A stretch of 64,000 nt of DNA from Pseudomonas sp. PICF141 (GTDB lineage Bacteria; Pseudomonadota; Gammaproteobacteria; Pseudomonadales; Pseudomonadaceae). The stretch's first letter is position 1. The number at the start of each line of letters is the position of its first letter. Of the stretch, positions 25,519 to 40,757 are shown one piece after another. The stretch is from the NCBI RefSeq assembly GCF_002286815.1, contig NZ_MUNM01000025.1:62001-126000 (forward strand). Direction: 5' to 3'. Below the pieces are notes generated by a model. The model saw only the letters and a list, made by a program, of their open reading frames with translations. It did no database searches and was not told the DNA's origin. The translations under genes were made by a program, and so were the position numbers.

Positions 25519-27435
25519 ATGGGCAAAATTATCGGTATCGACCTGGGGACTACCAACTCCTGCGTCTCCGTGCTGGAAAACGGCAAAGCCAAAGTTATTG
25601 AAAACGCTGAAGGCGCGCGTACTACGCCGTCGATCATCGCTTACGCCAACGACGGTGAAATCCTGGTTGGCCAGTCGGCCAAGCGTCAGGCAGTGACCAA
25701 TCCGCATAACACCCTGTACGCGGTGAAGCGTCTGATCGGTCGTCGTTTCGACGAAGAAGTTGTACAGAAAGACATTCAGATGGTCCCTTACAAGATCGTC
25801 AAGGCTGACAACAACGACGCCTGGGTTGAAGTAAACGGCCAGAAAATGGCGCCGCCACAAATTTCGGCTGAAATTCTGAAGAAAATGAAGAAGACCGCCG
25901 AAGACTACCTCGGCGAGCCAGTGACCGAAGCGGTGATCACCGTTCCGGCTTACTTCAACGACAGTCAGCGTCAAGCCACCAAAGATGCCGGTCGCATCGC
26001 GGGGCTGGACGTTAAACGTATCATCAACGAACCAACCGCAGCCGCACTGGCCTACGGTATGGATAAGGCGAAAGGCGATCACACCGTGATCGTTTATGAC
26101 TTGGGTGGCGGTACTTTCGACGTTTCCGTGATCGAAATCGCCGAAGTCGATGGCGAGCACCAGTTCGAAGTGTTGGCCACCAACGGTGACACGTTCCTGG
26201 GCGGCGAAGACTTTGACATTCGTCTGATCGACTACCTCGTCGACGAATTCAAGAAAGAAAGCGGCATGAACCTCAAGGGTGACCCGCTGGCCATGCAGCG
26301 CCTGAAAGAAGCCGCTGAGAAAGCCAAAATCGAACTGTCCTCCAGCCAGTCGACCGACGTGAACCTGCCGTACATCACTGCAGACGCTACCGGTCCTAAG
26401 CACTTGAACGTGAAAATCTCCCGCGCCAAGCTTGAAGCGCTGGTTGAAGACCTGGTTCAGCGCACCGTGGAACCTTGCCGCATCGCTATGAAAGATGCCG
26501 GTATCGACGTCAGCAAGATCGACGACGTGATTCTGGTTGGCGGTCAGACCCGTATGCCAATGGTGCAGAAAGCGGTTTCCGACTTCTTTGGTAAAGAAGC
26601 TCGTAAAGACGTTAACCCGGACGAAGCAGTTGCCATGGGTGCTGCAATCCAGGGTGCAGTATTGGCCGGTGACGTGAAAGACGTTCTGCTGCTCGACGTC
26701 AGCCCGCTGACCCTGGGTATCGAAACCATGGGTGGCGTGATGACCGCGCTGATCGAGAAAAACACCACGATTCCTACCAAGAAATCGCAAGTGTTCTCGA
26801 CTGCCGACGACAACCAGAGCGCAGTGACCATTCACGTCCTGCAAGGTGAGCGTAAGCAAGCCGCCCAGAACAAGTCCCTGGGCAAGTTCGACCTGGCCGA
26901 GATTCCGCCAGCGCCACGTGGCGTGCCACAAATCGAAGTGACCTTCGACATCGACGCCAACGGCATCCTGCACGTCGGCGCGAAAGACAAGGCTACCGGC
27001 AAGACTCAGTCGATTGTGATCAAGGCCAACTCCGGTCTGTCCGAAGAAGAAATTCAGCAGATGGTTCGCGATGCTGAAGTGAATGCTGAAGAAGACCGCA
27101 AGTTCGAAGAGCTGGCCAGTGCCCGTAACCAAGGCGATGCCCTGGTCCACTCGACGCGCAAAATGGTCGTTGATGCTGGCGATAAAGTGAGCGCTGAAGA
27201 GAAGTCTGCAATCGAAGCCGCTGTAGTTGCCCTGGAAACCGCCATCAAAGGCGATGACAAGGCTGCTATCGAAGCCAAGGTTGAAGAGCTGTCCAAGGTT
27301 TCTGCGCCAGTGGCTCAGAAAATGTATGCCGAACAGGCTCAGCCAGCTGAAGGCGCGGCACCGCAAGACGAAAAAGCCGAAAAAGCTGATGACGTCGTCG
27401 ATGCTGAGTTCGAAGAGGTTAAAGACCACAAGTAA
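25519..27435 (+). CDS. dnaK: Hsp70 chaperone DnaK
   Basis: A 638-residue ATP-dependent chaperone. It opens [15 protein letters not shown] and contains [13 protein letters not shown] in the ATPase domain, [15 protein letters not shown] at the linker, a beta substrate-binding domain and a helical lid, ending EEVKDHK. The ATG at 25519 is preferred to a GTG six bases upstream (25513) since MGKIIG is the standard start and GGGAGAG precedes it. It works with GrpE and DnaJ on either side. Confidence 0.98.
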   Translation: MGKIIGIDLGTTNSCVSVLENGKAKVIENAEGARTTPSIIAYANDGEILVGQSAKRQAVTNPHNTLYAVKRLIGRRFDEEVVQKDIQMVPYKIVKADNNDAWVEVNGQKMAPPQISAEILKKMKKTAEDYLGEPVTEAVITVPAYFNDSQRQATKDAGRIAGLDVKRIINEPTAAALAYGMDKAKGDHTVIVYDLGGGTFDVSVIEIAEVDGEHQFEVLATNGDTFLGGEDFDIRLIDYLVDEFKKESGMNLKGDPLAMQRLKEAAEKAKIELSSSQSTDVNLPYITADATGPKHLNVKISRAKLEALVEDLVQRTVEPCRIAMKDAGIDVSKIDDVILVGGQTRMPMVQKAVSDFFGKEARKDVNPDEAVAMGAAIQGAVLAGDVKDVLLLDVSPLTLGIETMGGVMTALIEKNTTIPTKKSQVFSTADDNQSAVTIHVLQGERKQAAQNKSLGKFDLAEIPPAPRGVPQIEVTFDIDANGILHVGAKDKATGKTQSIVIKANSGLSEEEIQQMVRDAEVNAEEDRKFEELASARNQGDALVHSTRKMVVDAGDKVSAEEKSAIEAAVVALETAIKGDDKAAIEAKVEELSKVSAPVAQKMYAEQAQPAEGAAPQDEKAEKADDVVDAEFEEVKDHK

Positions 27436-27489
27436 GTTGTTGGTCGCCCGGTTGACTGCCTTCAGGCGGTGACTGGTAGGATGTCGCCG

Positions 27490-27509
27490 CGCGGGAGCTT
27501 GCTCCCGCG
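27490..27509. repeat. Short palindrome CGCGGGAGCTTGCTCCCGCG
   Basis: A 20-base inverted repeat (GCGGGAGC with its complement) lies in the 298-base gap between dnaK and dnaJ. It belongs to the intergenic palindromes widespread in P. fluorescens-group genomes. Without a T run it may be a processing or partial-termination element between the chaperone genes. The rest of the gap shows nothing else I can support. Confidence 0.65.
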
Positions 27510-27733
27510 TTGGCATGTCTGGAGTTAGAGAATTTTTACAGCATGCGACAACCGTTCGGGTGCTGATGGTATGGCCGGAAATGCTCCTGCTTTTCGAGCC
27601 AGAAGTACCGTATTGAATCAAAGACCAGGATCGTTGAATTGACGTGAGTTGGGTCCGGGCCTGCATTGGGGCTCAACGAGTTTGGCGAGGCTCAGGAGGG
27701 GTTTGCCGAACGTCCTTAAGAGTGCAAAGACTT

Positions 27734-28858
27734 ATGGCAAAGCGTGACTATTACGAAGTATTGGGTGTTGAGCGTGGTTCAAGCGATGCGGACCTGAAAA
27801 AGGCCTACCGTCGTCTGGCGATGAAGCATCACCCGGACCGTAATCCCGATGACAAAGCGTCGGAAGATATGTTCAAGGAGGCCAACGAGGCCTACGAAGT
27901 GCTGTCTGATTCCAGCAAGCGCGCGGCCTATGATCAATACGGTCATGCCGGTGTCGATCCGAGCATGGGTGGCGGCGGTGCCGGTTTTGGCGGTCAGAAC
28001 TTTTCCGACATCTTTGGCGATGTCTTCAGTGACTTCTTCGGTGGCGGTCGCGGCGGTGCTCGTGGCGGCGCTCAGCGCGGCAGCGATCTGCGTTACACCC
28101 TGGAGCTGAATCTGGAAGAAGCGGTGCGTGGCACGACCGTGAATATCCGCGTACCAACACTGGTCAACTGCAAGCCGTGCGATGGCTCGGGCGCCAAGAA
28201 AGGCTCCTCGCCGGTCACGTGCCCAACGTGCGGTGGTATCGGTCAGGTACGCATGCAGCAAGGCTTCTTTTCGGTGCAGCAGACCTGCCCGCGCTGCCAT
28301 GGCCAGGGCAAGATCATTTCCGATCCGTGCGAATCCTGCCGCGGCGAAGGTCGAGTCGAAGAGTACAAGACCCTGTCGGTGAAAGTGCCGGCCGGTGTCG
28401 ATACTGGCGACCGTATTCGCTTGTCTGGCGAAGGCGAGGCGGGTGCGCAGGGTGGGCCGACCGGCGACCTGTACGTGGTGATCAATGTGCGCGAGCACGC
28501 GATTTTCCAGCGTGACGGCAAGCACTTGTTCTGCGAAGTGCCAATCAGCTTCGTTGATGCAGCGCTGGGCGGCGAGCTGGAGATTCCGACCCTCGATGGT
28601 CGGGTCAAGCTGAGAATTCCGGAAGGGACTCAGACCGGTAAGCAGTTCCGTGTTCGCGGCAAAGGTGTCGCGCCGGTTCGTGGTGGCGGTGCTGGCGACC
28701 TGATGTGTCGCGTGGTGGTCGAAACCCCGGTCAACCTGGGTCGTCGTCAGCGCGAACTGCTGGAAGAGTTGCGCAACTCCATGGCGGGTGACAACAGTCA
28801 TTCGCCAAAAACCACCGGTTGGTTTGAAGGTGTGAAGCGCTTCTTCGGCGATTTGTAA
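27734..28858 (+). CDS. dnaJ: Hsp40 co-chaperone DnaJ
   Basis: A 374-residue class I DnaJ. The J domain has HPD at residues 33-35; a Gly/Phe-rich region follows ([20 protein letters not shown]); then four zinc repeats ([32 protein letters not shown]) and the C-terminal substrate-binding domains. The start at 27734 gives the standard [12 protein letters not shown]; the longer frame upstream is not supported. It stimulates the ATPase of DnaK. dapB follows after 9 bases, so the two may be cotranscribed. Confidence 0.98.
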   Translation: MAKRDYYEVLGVERGSSDADLKKAYRRLAMKHHPDRNPDDKASEDMFKEANEAYEVLSDSSKRAAYDQYGHAGVDPSMGGGGAGFGGQNFSDIFGDVFSDFFGGGRGGARGGAQRGSDLRYTLELNLEEAVRGTTVNIRVPTLVNCKPCDGSGAKKGSSPVTCPTCGGIGQVRMQQGFFSVQQTCPRCHGQGKIISDPCESCRGEGRVEEYKTLSVKVPAGVDTGDRIRLSGEGEAGAQGGPTGDLYVVINVREHAIFQRDGKHLFCEVPISFVDAALGGELEIPTLDGRVKLRIPEGTQTGKQFRVRGKGVAPVRGGGAGDLMCRVVVETPVNLGRRQRELLEELRNSMAGDNSHSPKTTGWFEGVKRFFGDL

Positions 28859-29674
<816 letters not shown>

Positions 29675-29688
29675 GATGTGCCCGAAAT

Positions 29689-29721
29689 CGGGTTCAAACC
29701 AGGCGTTTGAACCCGGTTTTG
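29689..29721 (+). terminator. dapB terminator
   Basis: CGGGTTCAAAC, a 5-base loop and GTTTGAACCCG, then GTTTTGTT. A rho-independent terminator 15 bases after dapB; it separates dnaJ-dapB from the carAB unit. Confidence 0.88.
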
Positions 29722-29850
29722 TTCCGCCTGGCGACGTCCTGTCGCATTCTCCGGCCTTTAGGGCTCATTGGCGGTAGACCAAAAATGCCTTTTTCTGTAA
29801 GCTACAGCTTTAGTGTGTCCACTAAAAGCGCGCAGAATAATTCGATGAAG

Positions 29851-29886
29851 AAGCGGGGTGACGTGTCCATACGTCACTCCGCTTTT
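29851..29886 (+). terminator. Hairpin with U-tract in the carA leader (possible attenuator)
   Basis: AAGCGGGGTGACGT pairs with ACGTCACTCCGCTT (one G-U) around a 6-base loop and is followed by six T. It lies 48 bases before the carA start and after the dapB terminator, so it probably ends transcripts begun in the carA leader. Two smaller stems precede it: CTGTA/TACAG and TTTAGTG/CACTAAA (about 29796-29825). Confidence 0.75.
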
Positions 29887-29933
29887 TTACAACCTGCGAT
29901 CGCCCTTTCAGGCTTTATTTACGGGAGGTCTTC

Positions 29934-31070
29934 TTGACTAAGCCAGCCATACTCGCCCTTGCTGATGGCAGCATTTTTCGCGGCGAAGCCATTGGAGCCG
30001 ACGGTCAAACCGTTGGTGAGGTGGTGTTCAACACCGCAATGACCGGCTATCAGGAAATCCTTACCGATCCTTCCTACGCCCAACAGATCGTTACCCTGAC
30101 TTACCCGCACATCGGCAATACCGGCACCACGCCGGAAGACGCCGAGTCGAACCGTGTCTGGTCGGCCGGCCTGGTCATTCGTGACTTGCCACTGGTTGCG
30201 AGCAACTGGCGTAACACGATGTCCTTGTCCGACTACCTCAAGGCCAACAATGTGGTGGCCATCGCCGGTATCGACACCCGCCGCCTGACACGCATCCTGC
30301 GTGAGAAAGGCGCGCAGAACGGCTGCATCATGGCCGGTGACAACATTTCCGAAGAAGCCGCCATTGCCGCCGCTCAGGGTTTCCCTGGCCTCAAAGGCAT
30401 GGACCTGGCGAAAGTCGTCAGCACCGAAGAAAAGTACGAGTGGCGCTCGACTGTCTGGGACTTGAAAACCGACAGCCACGCGACCATCGACGCTTCCGAT
30501 CTGCCGTACCACGTGGTCGCCTACGACTACGGCGTCAAGGTCAACATCCTGCGCATGCTGGTCGAGCGCGGTTGCCGCGTGACCGTGGTACCTGCGCAAA
30601 CTCCGGCCGCTGAAGCGCTGGCACTGAAACCGGATGGCGTGTTCCTGTCCAACGGCCCGGGCGACCCTGAGCCATGCGACTACGCGATTCAGGCAATCAA
30701 GGAAGTGCTGGAAACCGAGATCCCGGTATTCGGTATCTGCCTCGGTCACCAACTGCTGGCTCTGGCCTCCGGCGCCAAGACCCTGAAAATGGGCCACGGC
30801 CACCACGGTGCCAACCACCCGGTTCAGGATCTGGACAGCGGTGTGGTGATGATCACCAGCCAGAACCACGGTTTTGCGGTAGACGAAGCGACCCTGCCAG
30901 GCAACGTTCGGGCGATCCACAAATCGCTGTTCGACGGCACCCTGCAAGGCATCGAGCGTACCGACAAGAGCGCCTTCAGCTTCCAGGGTCACCCTGAAGC
31001 CAGCCCCGGCCCGAACGACGTAGCGCCACTGTTTGATCGCTTCATCAACGAAATGGCCAAGCGACGCTAA
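29934..31070 (+). CDS. carA: Carbamoyl-phosphate synthase small subunit
   Basis: A 378-residue glutaminase subunit that frees ammonia from glutamine for CarB, feeding arginine and pyrimidine synthesis. The C-terminal class I amidotransferase domain shows [13 protein letters not shown] (catalytic Cys) and GHPEASPGP (catalytic His). The start is TTG, 5 bases after GGGAGG, giving [13 protein letters not shown]. The TTG overlaps the TGA of a short upstream reading frame, so translational coupling is possible. The leader carries an attenuator-like hairpin. Confidence 0.95.
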   Translation: MTKPAILALADGSIFRGEAIGADGQTVGEVVFNTAMTGYQEILTDPSYAQQIVTLTYPHIGNTGTTPEDAESNRVWSAGLVIRDLPLVASNWRNTMSLSDYLKANNVVAIAGIDTRRLTRILREKGAQNGCIMAGDNISEEAAIAAAQGFPGLKGMDLAKVVSTEEKYEWRSTVWDLKTDSHATIDASDLPYHVVAYDYGVKVNILRMLVERGCRVTVVPAQTPAAEALALKPDGVFLSNGPGDPEPCDYAIQAIKEVLETEIPVFGICLGHQLLALASGAKTLKMGHGHHGANHPVQDLDSGVVMITSQNHGFAVDEATLPGNVRAIHKSLFDGTLQGIERTDKSAFSFQGHPEASPGPNDVAPLFDRFINEMAKRR

Positions 31071-31187
31071 TCGCTCGCCCTGATGTAGCGAAGCCTGAGG
31101 GCGGTCCCGAAAACGGTGGCCCCCTCAAGGCTTCATGGATTGAACAAGACGGCTTGCCGACTGACCTGCGGATTTGAGTGACAACCC

Positions 31188-34405
<3,218 letters not shown>

Positions 34406-34409
<4 letters not shown>

Positions 34410-34882
34410 TCAAATACCCAATGACCGTCCAGGGCGCGAAAGCCCTGGAAGAAGAACACGCTCACCTGACCAAGGTCGTCCGTCCGAAGCTCAGCCAGGA
34501 CATCGGTACGGCTCGCGAGTTGGGTGACTTGAAAGAAAACGCCGAATACCACGCTGCTCGCGAGCAGCAAGGTATGGTCGAGGCGCGGATTCGTGACATC
34601 GAAGGCCGGATTCAAAATCAGGTCATCATCGATGTCACGACCATTCCTCATACCGGCAAAGTGATTTTCGGCACTACCGTTGAAATCGCCAACGTCGAGA
34701 CGGATGAGCGCGTCACTTACCACATCGTGGGTGAGGATGAGGCTGACTTCAAACTCGGCAAGATTTCCGTGGGTTCGCCACTGGCTCGCGCCTTGATCGC
34801 CAAGGAAGAGGGTGATGTGGTTGCCGTGAAAACGCCAGGTGGCGTTATCGAGTACGAGATTGTCGAAGTCCGCCACCTCTGA
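34406..34882 (+). CDS. greA: Transcription elongation factor GreA
   Basis: A 158-residue factor that enters the RNA polymerase secondary channel and triggers cleavage of backtracked RNA. The N-terminal coiled coil has the two acidic tip residues in the [20 protein letters not shown] region. The C-terminal FKBP-like domain holds [22 protein letters not shown]. The start overlaps carB (ATGA), an arrangement conserved in pseudomonads. A GC-rich hairpin follows the stop. Confidence 0.98.
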
Positions 34883-34886
34883 AAGA

Positions 34887-34912
34887 AGGCGCCCGCTACG
34901 TGCGGGCGCCAT
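34887..34912. terminator. Stem-loop after greA overlapping the next start codon
   Basis: GGCGCCCGC, a 5-base loop and GCGGGCGCC form a strong stem whose right arm runs into the ATG at 34911. No T run follows. It may limit translation or transcription of the membrane-protein gene. Confidence 0.55.
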
Positions 34913-35315
34913 GCTTTGGCAACTGACCCAAATGTTGTGGGTTGGAGGTCTGTGGCTGTTGCACATCGGTCTGCTGCCGGTGCTGGGGCGAATAGGCCTG
35001 GCGCCGCTGCTGATCGACGAGATTGCAGGCATGCTGAATACACTGATGGTGGGATTTGCCACAGTGTGTGTGATTTTTCAGGCTTTGGTGCTGGTTCAGG
35101 CCGAGGGCCTTACCAGTCTATGGCGCGATATTCGTGGGCAACTGCTGATGATGGCGTCGTATGGGGGCGCGATGTATTTCGCGGTCCATCTCGGCTGGCC
35201 GCAGGCGGCGCAATGGCAGCTGTTCAGCTATCTTGTTCTGGGATTTTCCGGGTTGGTGCTGGTGATGCAGCCAGTGCCGGGATGGAGTGCGAGGGTGCGC
35301 GAAGCACACCCTTGA
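34911..35315 (+). CDS. DUF4149-like small membrane protein
   Basis: A 134-residue inner-membrane protein with four hydrophobic segments (about residues 8-30, 40-65, 78-97 and 105-125), resembling the DUF4149 family found after greA in Pseudomonas. The start at 34911 (MLWQLTQMLWVGG) sits against the right arm of a stem-loop, and no clear ribosome site precedes it, so expression may be coupled to greA. Function is unknown to me. Confidence 0.8.
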   Translation: MLWQLTQMLWVGGLWLLHIGLLPVLGRIGLAPLLIDEIAGMLNTLMVGFATVCVIFQALVLVQAEGLTSLWRDIRGQLLMMASYGGAMYFAVHLGWPQAAQWQLFSYLVLGFSGLVLVMQPVPGWSARVREAHP

Positions 35316-35324
35316 CCCTTGTCA

Positions 35325-35633
35325 TCACTTGAAGCGATGGACATTCGACAACTGCTTGTTAACGCTGAAGTTCTTGCGGTAAATCAGTGCCATCTTGCCG
35401 ATGACTTGAACCAGATCGGCTTTGCCGGCCTTGCAGAGTTCTGCAATGGCTGCCAGGCGCGATTCGCGATCGAGGATGTTGAGCTTGATCTTGATCAGCT
35501 CGTGATCCGCCAAAGCACGTTCAAGTTCGGCTAACACACCTTCAGTCAAACCGTTGTCAGCCACAATTAAAACTGGTTTCAGATGGTGGCCAATGGATTT
35601 GTACTGTTTCTTCTGCTCTTGAGTGAGCGGCAT
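35325..35633 (-). CDS. yhbY: YhbY-type CRM-domain RNA-binding protein
   Basis: A 102-residue protein made of one CRM (CRS1-YhbY) domain: LTQEQKKQYKSIGHHLKPVL, GLTEGVLAELERALADHELIK and the GKADLVQVIGKMALIYRKN end. It binds precursors of the 50S subunit and assists their assembly. It is divergent from rlmE, which modifies 23S rRNA in the same subunit. The pairing is conserved. Confidence 0.93.
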   Translation of the reverse strand: MPLTQEQKKQYKSIGHHLKPVLIVADNGLTEGVLAELERALADHELIKIKLNILDRESRLAAIAELCKAGKADLVQVIGKMALIYRKNFSVNKQLSNVHRFK

Positions 35634-35734
35634 AATCTGACCCTTTAGTCTGGATTCTGTAAAATGGCGGCCATTTTACCCGAGGGTTCGTGGATCCGCC
35701 CAATTAATCACGACCCTTATCATCGAGGTGCCCA

Positions 35735-36364
35735 ATGGCGCGTTCCAAGACAAGCCTTGGTTGGCTGAAAAGACATGTCAATGATCCCTATGTGAAGCAG
35801 GCGCAGAAGGATGGTTACCGCTCGCGTGCGAGTTACAAGCTTCTGGAGGTCCAGGAGAAATACAAGCTCATCCGTCCTGGTATGAGCGTTGTCGACCTGG
35901 GTGCGGCGCCCGGCGGCTGGTCGCAGGTCACTAGTCGGCTGATCGGTGGTCAGGGGCGTCTGATCGCCTCGGACATCCTGGAAATGGACAGCATTCCGGA
36001 CGTGACTTTCATTCAGGGTGACTTCACCCAGGACGAAGTGCTCGCTCAGATCCTTGAAGCCGTGGGTAATTCGCAGGTGGACCTTGTGATTTCCGATATG
36101 GCCCCCAATATGAGTGGTACGCCTGAGGTGGACATGCCAAAAGCCATGTTTCTATGTGAACTGGCTCTTGATCTGGCGGCTCGGATACTCAAGCCAGGTG
36201 GTAATTTCGTGATCAAGGTGTTTCAGGGTGAAGGGTTTGATGCTTACGTGAAGGACGCTCGTCAGAAATTCGACAAGGTCCAGATGATCAAACCGGACTC
36301 TTCCCGTGGCAGTTCCCGCGAGCAATACATGCTGGCATGGGGCTACCGCGGCCGTAGTGAGTAA
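35735..36364 (+). CDS. rlmE: 23S rRNA 2'-O-ribose U2552 methyltransferase
   Basis: A 209-residue FtsJ/RrmJ methyltransferase that modifies the A-loop of 23S rRNA. The SAM loop is [13 protein letters not shown] (about residues 52-64). The K-D-K-E tetrad is represented by the N-terminal RASYKL lysine, [22 protein letters not shown] and the SREQY glutamate. It is followed after 193 bases by ftsH, the conserved rlmE-ftsH arrangement. Confidence 0.97.
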   Translation: MARSKTSLGWLKRHVNDPYVKQAQKDGYRSRASYKLLEVQEKYKLIRPGMSVVDLGAAPGGWSQVTSRLIGGQGRLIASDILEMDSIPDVTFIQGDFTQDEVLAQILEAVGNSQVDLVISDMAPNMSGTPEVDMPKAMFLCELALDLAARILKPGGNFVIKVFQGEGFDAYVKDARQKFDKVQMIKPDSSRGSSREQYMLAWGYRGRSE

Positions 36365-36557
36365 ATCGAGGTTTTTTTGCGGGTCGATAGGTTTTTCGTA
36401 TTTCGTCCCGTGAGCATTAGCGAATATTGTGTAGAAAGTGTTTCACAAAGGGTTACAGACGGCGCCTGCCAGAGCCGTAGGTAATGTAGTAAGTTAGGCC
36501 GGTGAATATCATGCGAAGCACGCGCCATTCGCGGAGCTTGCTTCAGAGGGTAGTTAA

Positions 36558-38477
36558 TTGAACGATATGGCAAAGAATCTGATCCTGTGGTTGATCATCG
36601 CGGCTGTCCTGGTGACGGTGATGAACAACTTCTCCAGCCCTAACGAGCCGCAGACCCTCAACTATTCCGACTTCATCCAGCAGGTCAAGGATGGCAAGGT
36701 CGAGCGCGTAGCGGTTGATGGCTACGTGATTACCGGCAAGCGCACCGATGGCGACAGTTTCAAGACCATCCGTCCGGCAATCCAGGACAATGGCCTGATC
36801 GGCGACCTCGTGGATAACCGCGTGGTAGTCGAAGGCAAGCAGCCTGAGCAGCAAAGCATCTGGACTCAACTCCTGGTCGCAAGCTTCCCGATTCTGGTGA
36901 TTATCGCTGTCTTCATGTTTTTCATGCGGCAGATGCAGGGCGGTGCCGGCGGCAAAGGCGGGCCTATGAGCTTCGGCAAGAGCAAGGCGCGCCTGCTCTC
37001 GGAAGATCAGGTGAAAACCACCTTGGCTGACGTTGCCGGTTGCGACGAAGCCAAGGAAGAAGTTGGCGAACTGGTCGAGTTCCTGCGTGATCCGGGCAAG
37101 TTCCAGCGTTTGGGCGGTCGCATTCCTCGCGGCGTGCTGATGGTCGGTCCTCCCGGTACTGGTAAAACCCTGATCGCCAAGGCGATTGCCGGCGAAGCCA
37201 AAGTGCCGTTCTTCACTATTTCCGGTTCCGATTTCGTCGAAATGTTCGTCGGTGTCGGTGCCAGTCGTGTACGTGACATGTTCGAGCAGGCGAAGAAGCA
37301 CGCGCCATGCATCATCTTTATCGATGAAATCGACGCCGTCGGTCGCCATCGTGGTGCCGGCATGGGCGGCGGTCACGACGAGCGCGAACAGACACTCAAC
37401 CAGTTGCTGGTAGAGATGGACGGCTTCGAGATGAATGACGGCATCATCGTCATTGCAGCGACCAACCGTCCCGACGTACTGGACCCTGCATTGCTGCGTC
37501 CGGGTCGTTTCGACCGTCAGGTCGTGGTCGGTCTGCCGGATATCCGCGGTCGCGAGCAGATTCTCAAGGTCCACATGCGCAAAGTGCCAATGGGTGACGA
37601 CGTTGCTCCGGCCGTGATCGCACGTGGTACGCCTGGTTTCTCCGGTGCCGACCTGGCCAACCTGGTGAACGAGGCGTCGTTGTTCGCAGCTCGTGCCGGC
37701 AAGCGTATCGTCGAGATGAAAGAGTTCGAACTGGCCAAAGACAAGATCATGATGGGTGCCGAGCGCAAATCCATGGTCATGTCCGAGAAAGAAAAGCAGA
37801 ACACTGCTTATCACGAAGCCGGCCACGCTATCGTCGGCCGTGTCGTACCTGAGCATGATCCGGTATACAAAGTGTCGATCATCCCGCGCGGTCGTGCGCT
37901 GGGTGTGACCATGTTCCTGCCGGAAGAAGATCGCTACAGCCTGTCCAAGCGTGCGTTGATCAGCCAGATCTGCTCGTTGTACGGCGGTCGTATCGCTGAA
38001 GAGATGACCCTGGGCTTCGACGGTGTCACCACAGGTGCATCCAACGACATCATGCGTGCCAGCCAGATCGCACGGAACATGGTGACCAAATGGGGGCTGT
38101 CGGAAAAACTCGGTCCATTGATGTATGCCGAAGAAGAAGGCGAAGTGTTCCTTGGTCGTGGCGGCGGTGGCCAACATGCCAGCTTCTCTGGTGAGACAGC
38201 CAAACTGATCGACTCCGAAGTACGCAGCATCATTGACCAGTGCTATGGCACGGCCAAGCAGATCCTTACGGATAACCGTGACAAGCTTGATGCCATGGCG
38301 GATGCCTTGATGAAATACGAGACGATCGATGCCGATCAGATCGATGACATCATGGCGGGTCGTGCGCCTCGCGAACCTCGCGACTGGTCTGGCGGCAGCG
38401 ATACTCCTGGCACGCCTCCGGCGGTGCAGGATGGGCGTCCGGAAACGCCAATCGGTGGCCCGGCTGCTGACGTATAA
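36558..38477 (+). CDS. ftsH: Membrane ATP-dependent zinc protease FtsH
   Basis: A 639-residue AAA protease that degrades unneeded membrane proteins, LpxC and sigma-32. Two membrane segments (about residues 6-24 and 104-125) flank a periplasmic part. Walker A is GPPGTGKT (about 196-203), Walker [12 protein letters not shown], then the SRH region and the zinc site HEAGH (about 419-423). The TTG start is chosen because AGAGGG lies 7 bases before it; the ATG nine bases later has no such site. folP follows after 8 bases. Confidence 0.97.
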   Translation: MNDMAKNLILWLIIAAVLVTVMNNFSSPNEPQTLNYSDFIQQVKDGKVERVAVDGYVITGKRTDGDSFKTIRPAIQDNGLIGDLVDNRVVVEGKQPEQQSIWTQLLVASFPILVIIAVFMFFMRQMQGGAGGKGGPMSFGKSKARLLSEDQVKTTLADVAGCDEAKEEVGELVEFLRDPGKFQRLGGRIPRGVLMVGPPGTGKTLIAKAIAGEAKVPFFTISGSDFVEMFVGVGASRVRDMFEQAKKHAPCIIFIDEIDAVGRHRGAGMGGGHDEREQTLNQLLVEMDGFEMNDGIIVIAATNRPDVLDPALLRPGRFDRQVVVGLPDIRGREQILKVHMRKVPMGDDVAPAVIARGTPGFSGADLANLVNEASLFAARAGKRIVEMKEFELAKDKIMMGAERKSMVMSEKEKQNTAYHEAGHAIVGRVVPEHDPVYKVSIIPRGRALGVTMFLPEEDRYSLSKRALISQICSLYGGRIAEEMTLGFDGVTTGASNDIMRASQIARNMVTKWGLSEKLGPLMYAEEEGEVFLGRGGGGQHASFSGETAKLIDSEVRSIIDQCYGTAKQILTDNRDKLDAMADALMKYETIDADQIDDIMAGRAPREPRDWSGGSDTPGTPPAVQDGRPETPIGGPAADV

Positions 38478-38485
38478 GGCTTGAA

Positions 38486-39337
38486 ATGACTTCTGTTCAG
38501 TCCTCGACCCGGTTGCCTTGCGGCAACCGGGTTCTTGATTTGGCCCAGACGCATGTCATGGGCATTCTCAATGTCACTCCCGACTCCTTTTCCGATGGTG
38601 GTCGATACAGTCAGCTGGATGCGGCGCTGCGTCATGCCGAGGCAATGATGGTGGCTGGTGCGACGCTGATTGACATTGGTGGCGAATCGACCCGGCCCGG
38701 TGCCAGGGCGGTTTCACCGCTTGAGGAGCTGGAGCGTGTAGCGCCCATCGTCGAGTGCATTCATCGTGAACTCGATGTGATTATCTCGGTCGATACTTCC
38801 ACGCCGGCGGTCATGCGAGAAACCGCAAGGCTGGGGGCGGGGTTGATCAATGATGTGCGTTCGTTGCGTCGGGATGGTGCCCTGGATGCCGCAGCGGCCA
38901 CCGGTTTGCCGGTGTGTCTGATGCATATGCTTGGTGAGCCAGGTGACATGCAGGACAATCCGCAGTATCAGAATGTGACGAAAGAGGTCGGCGAGTTTCT
39001 CGCTGAACGCATGGTCCAGTGCGCGTCAGTGGGTATTCCCGCTGAACGGATCATTCTCGATCCGGGCTTCGGCTTCGCGAAAACCTTGCAACACAATTTG
39101 AGCCTGTTTAAGCATATGGAGGCCTTGCATGCCTTGGGGCGGCCCCTGTTGGTGGGGGTTTCGCGAAAGAGCATGATCGGGCAAGCCTTGAATCGGCCGG
39201 TGGGGGAGCGTCTGCATGGCGGTTTGGCGCTTGCGGCACTGGCTTCGATCAAGGGGGCGCGTATATTGCGCGTCCATGATGTAGCCGAAACCGTTGATGT
39301 GGTGCGGATGATCGCCGCCGTAGAATCAGCCGAATAA
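38486..39337 (+). CDS. folP: Dihydropteroate synthase
   Basis: A 283-residue TIM-barrel enzyme joining p-aminobenzoate and hydroxymethyl-dihydropterin in folate synthesis; it is the sulphonamide target. Motifs: [29 protein letters not shown], and GVSRKSMIG near the C-terminus. It stands between ftsH (8 bases) and glmM (16 bases) in the usual ftsH-folP-glmM order. Confidence 0.97.
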   Translation: MTSVQSSTRLPCGNRVLDLAQTHVMGILNVTPDSFSDGGRYSQLDAALRHAEAMMVAGATLIDIGGESTRPGARAVSPLEELERVAPIVECIHRELDVIISVDTSTPAVMRETARLGAGLINDVRSLRRDGALDAAAATGLPVCLMHMLGEPGDMQDNPQYQNVTKEVGEFLAERMVQCASVGIPAERIILDPGFGFAKTLQHNLSLFKHMEALHALGRPLLVGVSRKSMIGQALNRPVGERLHGGLALAALASIKGARILRVHDVAETVDVVRMIAAVESAE

Positions 39338-39353
39338 GAATGATGGAGTACTT

Positions 39354-40691
39354 ATGAGCAAGAAATACTTTGGCACCGACGGCATTCGTGGTCGGGTCGG
39401 TGAATACCCGATTACTCCTGATTTCATGCTCAAGCTTGGCTGGGCGGCAGGCATGGCATTTCGCAGCATGGGTGCCTGCAAGGTGCTCGTGGGCAAGGAC
39501 ACCCGGATCTCCGGTTATATGTTTGAGTCGGCACTTGAGGCCGGGCTGACCTCGGCCGGTGCTGATGTGATGCTCTTGGGGCCGATGCCGACGCCGGCCA
39601 TCGCCTATCTGACGCGTACTTTTCATGCTGAAGCGGGTATCGTGATCAGTGCTTCGCATAACCCTCATGACGACAACGGCATCAAATTTTTCTCCGGGAA
39701 GGGCACCAAACTTCCGGATGAAGTCGAGTTGATGATCGAAGAGTTGCTCGACACACCGATGACTGTGGTTGAGTCGAGCAAGATCGGCAAGGTGTCGCGA
39801 ATCAACGATGCCTCGGGCCGTTACATCGAATTTTGCAAGAGCAGCGTTCCGACCGGCACCAGTTTTGCCGGGCTGAAGATCGTGATCGACTGTGCCCATG
39901 GTGCGACCTATAAAGTGGCGCCTAGTGTTTTCCGTGAGCTGGGGGCCGACGTTGTTGTGCTTTCTGCTCATCCTAATGGCCTGAACATCAATGAGAATTG
40001 CGGTTCAACCCATATGGAGCCGTTGCAAGCAGCCGTGCTGGCCGAGCACGCCGATTTGGGTATTGCCTTTGACGGTGATGGTGATCGGGTGCAGATGGTC
40101 GATCACACCGGCGCTGTCGTCGACGGTGACGAGTTGTTGTTTATCATTGCTCGCGATCTGCAGGAGCGCGGCAAGTTGCAGGGCGGCGTGGTCGGTACGC
40201 TGATGAGTAACCTGGGGCTGGAATTGGCCTTGGCTGATCTGGCCATTCCTTTTGTGCGTGCCAACGTTGGCGACCGCTACGTGATCTCCGAGTTGCTGGA
40301 GCGCGATTGGCAGGTGGGTGGGGAGAACTCGGGGCACATCGTTTGCTTCAGTCATACCACCACCGGTGATGCAATTATTGCCGCGTTGCAGGTGTTGATG
40401 GCGCTGAAGAGGCGCGTAGAAAGCCTGGCTCAGTGCCGTCAGGCGCTGCGCAAGTGTCCTCAGGTGCTGATCAATGTCCGCTTTGGTGGTGGTGCAAATC
40501 CGCTCGAGCATTCGACCGTCAAGGCGGCCAGTGACCGAGTTACTCAAGCAATGGCAGGTCGTGGGCGTGTGCTATTGCGCAAGTCCGGGACAGAGCCGCT
40601 GGTGCGGGTCATGGTCGAGGGTGAGGACGAAACGCAGGTTCGCGGTTACGCCGAAGAGCTCGCAAAACTGGTAACTGAAGTTTCTGTCTGA
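39354..40691 (+). CDS. glmM: Phosphoglucosamine mutase
   Basis: A 445-residue enzyme converting glucosamine-6-phosphate to glucosamine-1-phosphate on the way to UDP-GlcNAc. It has the opening [15 protein letters not shown], the phosphoserine loop [13 protein letters not shown] (about residues 98-110), the metal loop FDGDGDRV, and the sugar-phosphate site [11 protein letters not shown]. Length is normal. It is cotranscribed with folP and followed by tpiA after 66 bases. Confidence 0.98.
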   Translation: MSKKYFGTDGIRGRVGEYPITPDFMLKLGWAAGMAFRSMGACKVLVGKDTRISGYMFESALEAGLTSAGADVMLLGPMPTPAIAYLTRTFHAEAGIVISASHNPHDDNGIKFFSGKGTKLPDEVELMIEELLDTPMTVVESSKIGKVSRINDASGRYIEFCKSSVPTGTSFAGLKIVIDCAHGATYKVAPSVFRELGADVVVLSAHPNGLNINENCGSTHMEPLQAAVLAEHADLGIAFDGDGDRVQMVDHTGAVVDGDELLFIIARDLQERGKLQGGVVGTLMSNLGLELALADLAIPFVRANVGDRYVISELLERDWQVGGENSGHIVCFSHTTTGDAIIAALQVLMALKRRVESLAQCRQALRKCPQVLINVRFGGGANPLEHSTVKAASDRVTQAMAGRGRVLLRKSGTEPLVRVMVEGEDETQVRGYAEELAKLVTEVSV

Positions 40692-40757
40692 TTTCGGCTT
40701 GCCAGCCATGATTGTGTTGGGTAACATCTGCGCCCACTTTGACCGACGAGGTACAGC

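Noticed and set aside
25453-27666. A 737-residue open frame opposite dnaK
   Set aside because: An antisense shadow produced by the biased codon use of dnaK; its composition (rich in His, Phe, Val) is unlike a real protein.
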